From Betaproteobacteria bacterium UBA3031 (lineage in GTDB: Bacteria; Pseudomonadota; Gammaproteobacteria; Burkholderiales; Eutrophovitaceae), in the NCBI GenBank assembly GCA_002367635.1, contig DFDI01000068.1, forward strand, positions 1 to 6,713: a stretch of DNA of 6,713 nt. The letters are read 5' to 3'. A program made the translations under genes and the position numbers. Position 1 is the stretch's first letter, and the number at the start of each line of letters is the position of its first letter. Positions 1 to 6,713 of the stretch are shown here, piece by piece. Under the pieces are notes generated by a model. That model was not told the DNA's origin, made no database searches, and saw only the letters and a program-made list of their open reading frames with translations.

Positions 1-1848
1 TTCCGATCTTTATATGATTGGTCAATTGCGGAGCCCACATTGTTTTGGAGCTCCATTTGGGATTACTGCGACGTAATCGCTTCAAAAAAAGGAAGCACCA
101 TACTGAAGCATCCAGACAAAATGCCTGGAGCAGAATGGTTTCCAGAAGCCCGCCTCAACTATGCGGAAAACCTATTACGACAGAGAGATAATCAAGAGGC
201 AATCGTTTTCCGAGGAGAAGATCAAGTTAGCAACCGCCTGACCTATGCGGAACTCTATGATGCCGTCTCCATAACTGCTCAAGCACTGGCCAAACAAGGG
301 GTCTCAAAGGGTGATCGAGTTGTGGCTTTTTTACCCAATTTACCAGACACCATCATCTTCATGCTGGCAGCCTCGAGCTTAGGTGCGCTATGGTCATCCT
401 GCTCCCCAGACTTTGGAACACAAGGAGTATTGGACAGATTTGGTCAAATTAAACCTAAGGTTCTAATAGGAGTAGATGGCTACTACTACAACGGCAAACA
501 CATCGACACACTGAATAAGCTTGGTGAGATAGCGAACTCACTCACCTCTTTACAGAAAGTGATTGTCGTACCATACACAGAATCTAAACCGAAAATCTCA
601 ACAATAAAAAAATCAATTCTCTTGAATGACTTCGTTCGCCCATTCAAACCAAGAACAATTCAGTTTGAACAAGTACCCTTTAACCACCCATTGTTCATCA
701 TGTTCTCGTCTGGCACCACAGGTGTGCCAAAGTGCATCGTGCACGGACATGGCGGAACCCTACTGCAACACCTAAAAGAACATCGACTGCATACAGATTT
801 GAAAGTCAAAGATCGCTTCTTCTATTTCACCACGTGCGGCTGGATGATGTGGAATTGGCTTGTCAGCGGTCTGGCTTCAGGGGCGACACTCTTATTATTT
901 GATGGATCCCCAACCTACCCAAAGGGCGATGCATTATTTGATTTCGCCGAAACAGAGCGAATGACTATTTTTGGAACCTCAGCAAAATATATCGATGCCA
1001 TTTCTAAAATGGGTATGCAACCCGCACGAACCCACAAACTACCTCACCTTAAAACCATCACATCAACCGGATCACCACTCTCCCCAGAGAGTTATGACTA
1101 CGTATATACCAAAATCAAGAAAGATGTCTTACTCTCATCCATATCTGGAGGCACAGACATCGTATCGTGCTTTGTGCTTGGCGACCCAACTCTACCGGTT
1201 TATCGGGGAGAGATACAACGAAGAGGCTTTGGATTGAACGTTCAAGTTTTCAGTGATGCGGGGAAATCTGTCATAGGAGAAAAAGGGGAACTTGTATGCA
1301 TAGGAACTTTCCCTTCTATGCCTATTGGGTTTTGGAACGACAAAGGCGATAAGAAATATCTTAAAGCCTATTTTTCTCGCTTTAAGAACACATGGTGCCA
1401 TGGAGATTTCATTGAACTCACTCCGCGCGGCACACTAATCATCTATGGTCGCTCAGATGCAGTCCTGAATCCAGGCGGGGTTCGAATCGGCACATCGGAA
1501 ATATACCGTCAAGTTGAAAAACTCGACTCTGTCGTAGAGAGCCTCGTCATTGGTCAAAACTGGCAAGACGACACGCGCGTGGTCTTGTTCGTTCGCCTTC
1601 GTGATGGATTACAACTTGATGAAAGTTTGCAGACCACAATAAGACAGGCCATCAGAGCTAATACAACACTCCGCCATGTCCCTGCAAAAATACTACAGGT
1701 TCCAGATATTCCTAGGACTAAAAGTGGGAAAATTGTTGAGTTAGCAGTCAGGAACCTCGTTCATAACGAGCCTGTCAAAAACATAGAAGCCCTCGCAAAC
1801 CCTGAGGCGCTCGTACACTTCGAAAATAGACAGGAATTAACGACGTAA
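1..1848 (+). CDS. aacS: Acetoacetyl-CoA synthetase, 5' end cut by window edge
   Basis: Cytoplasmic ligase of the ANL (acyl/aryl-CoA synthetase) superfamily that converts acetoacetate, ATP and CoA to acetoacetyl-CoA, AMP and PPi, feeding ketone-body, leucine or polyhydroxybutyrate carbon into central metabolism. The reading frame is open from base 1. The residues before the TTG at 40 (DWSIAEPTLFW) look like the conserved N-terminal stretch of AacS proteins, so that TTG is internal and the true start lies upstream. The window holds 615 residues against roughly 650 usual, so about 35-40 are missing. Counting from the edge, visible features are the N-terminal FPEARLNYAENLL segment, the ATP-binding loop FSSGTTGVPK (235-244), a CGWMMWNW segment, the SGGTDIVSCFV region, the hinge YGRSD (482-486), NPGGVRIGTSEIY (490-502) and the C-terminal PRTKSGK with the adenylation lysine at 577. 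All key motifs are intact. AacS is preferred over acetyl-CoA synthetase because the sequence around these motifs matches remembered AacS proteins nearly throughout. A strong terminator follows 24 bases after the stop. Confidence 0.95.
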   Translation, partial: FRSLYDWSIAEPTLFWSSIWDYCDVIASKKGSTILKHPDKMPGAEWFPEARLNYAENLLRQRDNQEAIVFRGEDQVSNRLTYAELYDAVSITAQALAKQGVSKGDRVVAFLPNLPDTIIFMLAASSLGALWSSCSPDFGTQGVLDRFGQIKPKVLIGVDGYYYNGKHIDTLNKLGEIANSLTSLQKVIVVPYTESKPKISTIKKSILLNDFVRPFKPRTIQFEQVPFNHPLFIMFSSGTTGVPKCIVHGHGGTLLQHLKEHRLHTDLKVKDRFFYFTTCGWMMWNWLVSGLASGATLLLFDGSPTYPKGDALFDFAETERMTIFGTSAKYIDAISKMGMQPARTHKLPHLKTITSTGSPLSPESYDYVYTKIKKDVLLSSISGGTDIVSCFVLGDPTLPVYRGEIQRRGFGLNVQVFSDAGKSVIGEKGELVCIGTFPSMPIGFWNDKGDKKYLKAYFSRFKNTWCHGDFIELTPRGTLIIYGRSDAVLNPGGVRIGTSEIYRQVEKLDSVVESLVIGQNWQDDTRVVLFVRLRDGLQLDESLQTTIRQAIRANTTLRHVPAKILQVPDIPRTKSGKIVELAVRNLVHNEPVKNIEALANPEALVHFENRQELTT

Positions 1849-1872
1849 TTACTTAGATATTGTTTTTTATAT

Positions 1873-1910
1873 AAAATATCCGATACAAACGCCGTATCGG
1901 ATATTTTTTT
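1873..1910. terminator. Rho-independent terminator between convergent genes, probably bidirectional
   Basis: A perfect 14-bp inverted repeat (arms 1873-1886 and 1894-1907) encloses a 7-base loop. The core of the stem is ATCCGATAC/GTATCGGAT. On the + strand the right arm runs into seven consecutive T (1904-1910), so it should end aacS transcripts. On the - strand the hairpin ends in TTTT followed by an AT-rich stretch, so it can also end transcripts of the barrel gene, whose stop lies 18 bases beyond 1910. It takes up most of the 80-base gap between the two convergent stops, and nothing else is visible there. Confidence 0.9.
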
Positions 1911-1928
1911 ATACCATCCTTCCGAAGC

Positions 1929-3512
1929 TTAAAATTTCATTCGCATCTCAACGCGAACACCTGAAACTTCCTCAAGATTTTTACGCTCACCATAGATAGC
2001 ATCCGTTCTAAAGATCCATCGTCTGGATATAGGCTTTTGATAACGAACACCAATCGCTTGTTGATCACCTGGTGCATTGCGTAATGGGTCGTTCTCGTTA
2101 CCAATAATCTGGACATTCGCATACTCAACGATTAACTGCTGATCTAATGCGAACAGATACATCACCCCGATAGCGCCACCAAACGTATCGTTAGCGGTGT
2201 CGTCAAGCTTTGGAAAACCGGTAATACCATCGGTTTCAAAATTAACACCCGTGTTTTTAAGGATACCTGCTGCGCCGGTTGCGAGCGGTTGGGGCTTATC
2301 TTTACCATAGAAAAAGTTAAAGTACGGCACCAACGTAGACGGCAGGTGTGTAATCCAAGAATTCTCAACTAATAGAACAAATCCATCAGCGGTTTGATTC
2401 ACACCTGGAACCGGATCTTGACCAAAGTTCGACAACAAGCGAACACTGTTAGATAACTTGCCGCCATAACGCTTAGTCCACCCCAACATCACATTGTTAT
2501 AGTCCATTTGGACATCGTCTCTATCGTCGGTGACTCTTGCGTAACCAGCTTCTAGATAACCCTCTGCAACGTCCACGAATGTCGTTAATGCGTAAAATTT
2601 ACCGGCATTATCATCTGTCACACCATCCGTTATAAAAACAGGTGTGGATACTTTATTAAGACCCACGAAGAAGGTTGCATCGTAGTTCGTGATATCGAAC
2701 TTCGGTGAATTTTTTGCCTGCAAAGTAACGGCACCACCGACAAACGCATCGTTCACCCATAGACCATTTTGCAGAAATAGAGGCACTAAGCCCACGGCAA
2801 ATGGCAAATCAAATGTAGTGTACTTATCAGTAAGACCGGATTGAATATACCCCCAGTCACCTTCGAAAAAGAATGTCTCCGGATCAAAATCCAACTCCGC
2901 TTGAAATCCGTTTCCGTCAACATCGTCAACAGGTGTTCCGCCTAACTCCAAACGTGTCTGCTTTCCATCGTCAAGAGGTTTCACAAACATGTGTAGACGC
3001 TCAGTAGCCGTTAGGTTCAGGTCGAATTCTAAATTCAACTGAGACGCCAACTGCGCATTCTCTACCTCACCGTTGTCGTTGGCTGCGAGAACCGTTCTCC
3101 AATCGCCGTAGACTAAAAACTGCGGCCGCACAAGGTTTTTGGCACCAACGATGTTTATTCCTGAGCCAAATTCGCCCTCCGAATACATCGGATAACCCCA
3201 TTCAATAAGGGGGCGAGGTTCATCTATATTTGTTTTTCCACCATAAACGATAAGTTGTTCCTCGGCATCGTATGGAGCTGTGTAGACCGGGTCAGGCGCA
3301 AACCCACCCATGTCATACTCACTTGGCCTGGCACCCTCATCCATTTCAGGGGGGGCCTGATGACCCTTATGGTCAGGACTACTGCTTCGATACTCGAGCA
3401 CTGTATCAGCAGGTCCCTTTCGCTCAAACTCAAGCTCTTGCGCTATACCAATAGATGGAGCAATTAACGCGAGCGGCATCGACGCTAATATAAATCTTAT
3501 TTTTGTAGTCAC
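1929..3512 (-). CDS. Outer-membrane beta-barrel protein (porin-like), partner of multihaem cytochromes
   Basis: A 527-residue exported protein. The N-terminus is a clear Sec signal peptide (K4 and R6, hydrophobic stretch to about 23, likely cut after GIA24 before Q25). Residues about 28-85 form a proline-, acid- and glycine-rich segment that is probably flexible. From about residue 86 on the protein is made of alternating polar/hydrophobic strands split by Asp/Asn/Gly-rich turns, as in transmembrane beta-barrels, and it ends in VRVEMRMKF, an outer-membrane assembly signal with terminal Phe. It has no cysteine, hence no haem site and no CXXC of the kind reported in MtrB. At about 500 mature residues it is shorter than MtrB (about 700) and could form an estimated 18-22 strands. 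The GTG start is chosen because TTGAGG lies 8 bases upstream and because the next Met (12) would remove the charged signal-peptide head. The gene directly abuts the upstream cytochrome gene, which suggests a porin-cytochrome complex. An ordinary diffusion porin is the alternative. The substrate is unknown. Confidence 0.82.
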   Translation of the reverse strand: MTTKIRFILASMPLALIAPSIGIAQELEFERKGPADTVLEYRSSSPDHKGHQAPPEMDEGARPSEYDMGGFAPDPVYTAPYDAEEQLIVYGGKTNIDEPRPLIEWGYPMYSEGEFGSGINIVGAKNLVRPQFLVYGDWRTVLAANDNGEVENAQLASQLNLEFDLNLTATERLHMFVKPLDDGKQTRLELGGTPVDDVDGNGFQAELDFDPETFFFEGDWGYIQSGLTDKYTTFDLPFAVGLVPLFLQNGLWVNDAFVGGAVTLQAKNSPKFDITNYDATFFVGLNKVSTPVFITDGVTDDNAGKFYALTTFVDVAEGYLEAGYARVTDDRDDVQMDYNNVMLGWTKRYGGKLSNSVRLLSNFGQDPVPGVNQTADGFVLLVENSWITHLPSTLVPYFNFFYGKDKPQPLATGAAGILKNTGVNFETDGITGFPKLDDTANDTFGGAIGVMYLFALDQQLIVEYANVQIIGNENDPLRNAPGDQQAIGVRYQKPISRRWIFRTDAIYGERKNLEEVSGVRVEMRMKF

Positions 3513-5279
3513 TTACTTAACCTCAAATTCAACAGCGTATGGATGTATGTCTAACATCCATTCATTAATGGAGCGCTCCATATCCTGTGTCGCACCGACA
3601 AATTTCATAAAGTACAGTGGCTCTGCTCGACTTCTCATTCGCGCTAAAACCTTGTACGTTCCTTTTTTAGTCATCTTCTCAGCAGGAACTTTATACTTCG
3701 CGTCTCTCCATCCTAGAGGAGGAATAGAACGCCCTTCCATTCGGACTAAAGGTGGGTGATTTTGAACTGATGTTGGGACTGCTGCAGGACGTAAGAAAGG
3801 CTTCTGATCTACATCAAAGTTAACAGGAAGGTACATTTCTCGATCTGTACCCTTAATGTTTGTTGTCAGAAACTTTGTTTGTAAATTCACCAATTGATTA
3901 TCGTATGGGACTTTTCCTGCAGCCACGTCCAACGAATGGTTATCTGCCATATCTCCATAGCTATCGACGTATCCGGACTCAAAAATACGCTCTCCATCAG
4001 GATCAATCACAGCCACATTCATCCATATTTCAGGCTGAGCTCCCAATGAGCCTGAGGGCAAGTTGTGACCATTGTCAACGTTTGTAATCCTAAATCGTAA
4101 TTTAAGTGGTTCACCCACCTGAGGTGTATCACCATCAAAAAATGGGCCATCTATTCTAGAACCATTTTCCATGACCGCCTTGCGATCGAGTTTTTTATCA
4201 ACTAAGAGCTTTTGATTTTGCTTGATGATATGCCTTGCCCAAAGACGGTCTTCAGAGTCCGTCCAGGTTTCAGGGAATTCTGGAACATCCACCTCTCCTC
4301 GTTTGAGTTGTTCCTCCCAATCAGCATCGCCCCATGGCGCTCTATAATCAAAGGTCAACCACTCTTTAATACTCCATCGGAGCGCACGCGGATTAAATGG
4401 GAATATACCAGGGTGTGCTATTGGGTAACCCGGGCCATAAAACGCGTGGTTCGCATGTTTTTTGTTTGTGTCACCAATGACTCTTCCGTTAACGATCGCT
4501 GTTGGCCAAGAAGCGTATCCTTTTGCTTCCCCTGGGATTTTGCCCATGTGACAGTCCTGACAAGTCGTTCCCTCTCGAAAGGCTGGGGAATCTCGATATT
4601 GCTCCCATACAACTTCCAACTTGATGCCTAAATTAACCTTAACTTGGTGGCATGACACACAAAATTCAGAGGTACCAATTTGCTCAAATACTGTAACCCC
4701 ACCGTGAATAGGTGTTCCACCTACGCCGGGCTCGTTGGTAATTCGATACTCTTCTTTATTGTCTATAACTGTTGGGAAATTCTCACCCCCACCTGAATTA
4801 TAAACAGGGTCAAAAATGGTTCCCGGAACAATATGACGCTCGCCATTCACTTTTCCGAACTGAGCATTCACTCGATGACACGTAACACAGGTGATGCCTT
4901 CTCTTGCCACAATACTTCTATCCCAGAGCGGCAGCTCACGCGGTTCACCTTTCTGGGTTCCAACCTGTTGATGGCAACGCGTGCAGAAAGTACCCATCGT
5001 ACCGTCAGTCAGTGCATTTACGGCTTGTTCGAATTTATGAAACATGGGAGAAACCGACGCATAAGCATGGTTTGACGAAGCCCATTCCCAGAATTGCTTT
5101 TGGTGACACATTGCACATTTCGTGGCGGATGGGAATTCGTCATTCATCAAAACATCTAGGTGAGCACTGTTCCCATCTGCTAATTCAACGGGATTTCTCT
5201 CCGCAAATGCGGCGGGAGCAGTTAACAATGTCACTATCGTGAATACTACTGCTAAACATTTCGATCCATACTTATTCAT
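3513..5279 (-). CDS. Exported pentahaem c-type cytochrome with C-terminal beta domain
   Basis: A 588-residue secreted electron-transfer protein. Residues 1-26 are a Sec signal peptide (K3, K7, hydrophobic 8-20, likely cut after AFA26); there is no lipobox cysteine. Five covalent haem motifs CXXCH lie at 55-59 (CAMCH), 99-103 (CTRCH), 131-135 (CVTCH), 207-211 (CVSCH) and 240-244 (CQDCH). Non-motif histidines such as H71, H81, H192, H275 and H278 could be distal haem ligands. This haem layout suggests the cytochrome c554-like multihaem group. Residues from about 385 to the end have no haem and look beta-rich, with a HNLPSG motif (405-410) and a DPDGERIFESG segment (426-436), a pattern I recall from C-terminal domains of other multihaem cytochromes; this may be a docking or surface domain. 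No CXXCK motif is present, so a classical NrfA-type nitrite reductase is unlikely. It follows the c554-like cytochrome gene after 69 bases and abuts the barrel gene. The ATG start has an AAAGAAGG upstream and fits the signal peptide. The redox partner is unknown. Confidence 0.88.
   Translation of the reverse strand: MNKYGSKCLAVVFTIVTLLTAPAAFAERNPVELADGNSAHLDVLMNDEFPSATKCAMCHQKQFWEWASSNHAYASVSPMFHKFEQAVNALTDGTMGTFCTRCHQQVGTQKGEPRELPLWDRSIVAREGITCVTCHRVNAQFGKVNGERHIVPGTIFDPVYNSGGGENFPTVIDNKEEYRITNEPGVGGTPIHGGVTVFEQIGTSEFCVSCHQVKVNLGIKLEVVWEQYRDSPAFREGTTCQDCHMGKIPGEAKGYASWPTAIVNGRVIGDTNKKHANHAFYGPGYPIAHPGIFPFNPRALRWSIKEWLTFDYRAPWGDADWEEQLKRGEVDVPEFPETWTDSEDRLWARHIIKQNQKLLVDKKLDRKAVMENGSRIDGPFFDGDTPQVGEPLKLRFRITNVDNGHNLPSGSLGAQPEIWMNVAVIDPDGERIFESGYVDSYGDMADNHSLDVAAGKVPYDNQLVNLQTKFLTTNIKGTDREMYLPVNFDVDQKPFLRPAAVPTSVQNHPPLVRMEGRSIPPLGWRDAKYKVPAEKMTKKGTYKVLARMRSRAEPLYFMKFVGATQDMERSINEWMLDIHPYAVEFEVK
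3521..3526 (-). promoter_or_regulatory. Ribosome binding site of the barrel gene, inside the upstream cytochrome gene
   Basis: TTGAGG on the minus strand ends 8 bases before the GTG start at 3512. It lies within the last codons of the preceding cytochrome gene, whose TAA stop (3515-3513) is immediately followed by the GTG. This spacing decides the GTG start and points to translational coupling of the two genes. Confidence 0.75.
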
Positions 5280-5290
5280 GCTGCCGACTA

Positions 5291-5298
5291 CCTTCTTT
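5291..5298 (-). promoter_or_regulatory. Probable ribosome binding site of the second cytochrome gene
   Basis: AAAGAAGG on the minus strand ends 11 bases before the ATG at 5279. The spacing is slightly long but acceptable. The rest of the 69-base gap to the upstream gene is AT-rich, and I see no convincing promoter in it, so transcription most likely continues from the preceding cytochrome gene. Confidence 0.5.
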
Positions 5299-5348
5299 CA
5301 GAAAAATTCAAATCTCGTATTTAGATTTTAAATTAATTAATCGACTAA

Positions 5349-6713
5349 TTACTTGCGCGCTGCCGCTAGCAACTTCAGTGCAGCCGTATATTTCGCCGGG
5401 GTGTAAGCTTCCGACTTATCAATGGCTGCATAAGCTTTCGACAGTGCTTCGTTATATCGGTTCAAATCTGCCGAAGCACCCGTATTTTCGATTGCTGCGA
5501 GTATTGAACCAATCGCCATGGTGGCTTGCTCTGCGGTTATAAGGTCGACAAACTCACCTTTCAGACCCTCAGAAACCAGGGAGTCGTATATTTTCCACAT
5601 TGCAGATACATCAAAATCAGCAGCGGCAAATTTTTCAACTAAGCCATCAATCGTTGTTGACAAATCACCCAACGATTTCATCGTGGCATCTTGTCCCTTA
5701 GATGAAGATTCATGAAGCGCCCTGGTTTGCGTCATTAACTTTGTCGCCATTGTAGGGTCAACAGCATTAGCCAGAACACGCAGCATTACAAGGCTCGAAT
5801 CATTCAAACGCGGCACGCCCGGTCCAATATTTACGGACTCTCTCTTTTCCCAACGTGGTTCTTCCATTGAGTGGTGACAGGCATAACAGTCAAAGTAGAC
5901 AAGCTCAGGGAAAATTCCAGCTGAGTTTCGATTTTTATCCAACAATGCTTCGACCGTAATTTGTGCCGCCATCGCCTGACCTACAGCCCAAACCTTAACG
6001 CCACTTGACTGCTGTTTTCTCTGCTTGTAGTCAGCGTCAATACGATAATGCGCCGGTTGATTTGCAGTGAAGGTATCGAGCTCAAATGCCAACCTAGGAT
6101 GTCCAGCACCCATAATTCGGTGAGTGATGAATTTTCTTGGGTCACTTAAGTGGCAACTTAGGCAAAGTTTAGCGCGCGCTTTAGGATCCTCAGTTGGATA
6201 TATACCTGCATTTAAGTAATCCTGTCGTTGCCCAAACCCTGAAACGTGCAGTCCGAGCCACTCTACCGCTCCCCCGTGGCAGGTCTCACAACCGACTCCA
6301 TCAGCAATATCAAAGTTTTTTGATTGAAGCTCTTTCGGAACATTATCCGCATGACAATCAAGACATACTTTTTCTTGACGAGCGTCCTTTATTCCCAAAT
6401 TCTTTGCAATTCTTTTACCTCTGTCAGAGCTTAACGCTTTATACGCTTCCGAGTGCTTGTCCTCTGTGCTCCATGTCACAAATTCGTTTTGGAGCACTGC
6501 AGAATTTGCCCATGGTTTAACAGCTCCATGACAAGTTGACCCCCCACAAGTCTGGGAGCCCAATCGCGCTTTACCAGAATAGTGAGGTAATTCAGCCTCA
6601 GCATTAGCATTTATTGAGACCATGCTCAGTAGCAGAGCTGCGAGAGCACTGAACACCGATGTTTTGAAGTGGATCGCTAAACGATTAATCCATTGAGTTT
6701 TTTGACTCCCTGC
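5349..6713 (-). CDS. Exported c554-type pentahaem cytochrome c, 5' end cut by window edge
   Basis: The frame is open through the right edge, giving 454 residues in the window; the start is most likely outside. The first possible start inside is GTG at 6656, but it has no Shine-Dalgarno sequence and would give a signal peptide with no positive charge, whereas the residues before it (QKTQWINRLAIHFKTS) supply K and R ahead of the hydrophobic core. Likely signal cleavage is after the ANA that precedes EAELPHY. Counting from the GTG, haem sites are an unusual CX4CH (C37, C42, H43; CGGSTCHG) followed by CXXCH at 98-102 (CLDCH), 123-127 (CETCH), 165-169 (CLSCH) and 257-261 (CYACH). A GAGHPRLAFEL segment at 183-193 and DKHSEAY at 66-72 resemble the conserved stretches of cytochrome c554-family proteins and include probable distal haem ligands. 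Residues about 284-435 are haem-free, Ala-rich and helical in character. The protein is probably periplasmic and would pass electrons to the downstream cytochrome and barrel. The substrate and exact family member are not known. Confidence 0.88.
   Translation of the reverse strand, partial: AGSQKTQWINRLAIHFKTSVFSALAALLLSMVSINANAEAELPHYSGKARLGSQTCGGSTCHGAVKPWANSAVLQNEFVTWSTEDKHSEAYKALSSDRGKRIAKNLGIKDARQEKVCLDCHADNVPKELQSKNFDIADGVGCETCHGGAVEWLGLHVSGFGQRQDYLNAGIYPTEDPKARAKLCLSCHLSDPRKFITHRIMGAGHPRLAFELDTFTANQPAHYRIDADYKQRKQQSSGVKVWAVGQAMAAQITVEALLDKNRNSAGIFPELVYFDCYACHHSMEEPRWEKRESVNIGPGVPRLNDSSLVMLRVLANAVDPTMATKLMTQTRALHESSSKGQDATMKSLGDLSTTIDGLVEKFAAADFDVSAMWKIYDSLVSEGLKGEFVDLITAEQATMAIGSILAAIENTGASADLNRYNEALSKAYAAIDKSEAYTPAKYTAALKLLAAARK

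Noticed and set aside
1..1848. Acetyl-CoA or propionyl-CoA synthetase instead of acetoacetyl-CoA synthetase
   Set aside because: The sequence around the adenylation motifs and the N-terminal FPEARLNYAENLL segment match AacS proteins better than Acs or PrpE.
4212..4631. Open frame of 139 codons on the + strand opposite the second cytochrome gene
   Set aside because: It is fully antisense to a gene with clear haem motifs and signal peptide, has no recognisable domain, and looks like a by-product of the codon pattern of the real gene.
4904..5242. Open frame of 112 codons on the + strand over the haem region of the second cytochrome
   Set aside because: It is antisense to the CXXCH-coding region and has no family resemblance; treated as a shadow.
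3513..5279. Ammonia-forming nitrite reductase (NrfA) for the pentahaem cytochrome
   Set aside because: NrfA normally has a CXXCK active-site haem and a different C-terminal region. All five motifs here are CXXCH and a beta domain follows.
5280..5348. Internal promoter in the AT-rich gap between the cytochrome genes
   Set aside because: A TAAAAT element is present on the minus strand, but no acceptable -35 box lies at the right distance; AT-richness alone explains it.
6194..6520. Open frame of 108 codons on the + strand opposite the c554-like cytochrome
   Set aside because: It lies wholly within a well-supported gene on the other strand, with no protein features of its own.
1929..6713. Identification as a true MtrCAB extracellular respiration operon
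   Set aside because: The cytochromes have five haem sites each, not ten. The barrel is about 500 mature residues with no cysteine, and no lipobox is seen. Only the general logic is shared.

Overview
The window looks like chromosomal DNA from a Gram-negative bacterium, most likely a gammaproteobacterium. The reasons are a complete outer-membrane beta-barrel protein with a C-terminal phenylalanine, two exported multihaem c-type cytochromes, and an acetoacetyl-CoA synthetase of proteobacterial type. Base composition looks moderate (roughly mid-40s % G+C by eye, not computed). The lineage below class level cannot be told from this sequence.

Layout: positions 1-1848 (+ strand) hold the 3' portion of an acetoacetyl-CoA synthetase gene (aacS). 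It runs off the left edge, so its start is not in the window. Positions 1849-1928 are a short convergent gap with a strong hairpin terminator that probably serves both strands. Positions 1929-6713 (- strand) hold three genes read right to left: a c554-type pentahaem cytochrome that runs off the right edge, a second pentahaem cytochrome with a large haem-free C-terminal beta domain, and an outer-membrane beta-barrel protein. The second cytochrome and the barrel gene abut exactly (TAA then GTG, no bases between), so they are almost certainly co-transcribed and translationally coupled.

How the genes may work together: the three minus-strand products all carry export signals, and together they have the composition of a porin-cytochrome conduit (a barrel plus haem proteins that move electrons across the outer membrane). 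The two cytochromes supply 5 + 5 haem-binding motifs. None of the three looks like the classical MtrA (decahaem), MtrB (about 700 residues) or MtrC, and no lipoprotein signal is visible. I therefore treat this as a candidate non-canonical conduit or a periplasmic/outer-membrane redox module of unknown substrate, not as a proven Mtr system. The aacS gene is a convergent neighbour of ordinary carbon metabolism (acetoacetate activation) with no visible link to the cytochrome operon. No RNA genes, mobile elements, CRISPR arrays or long repeats were seen.
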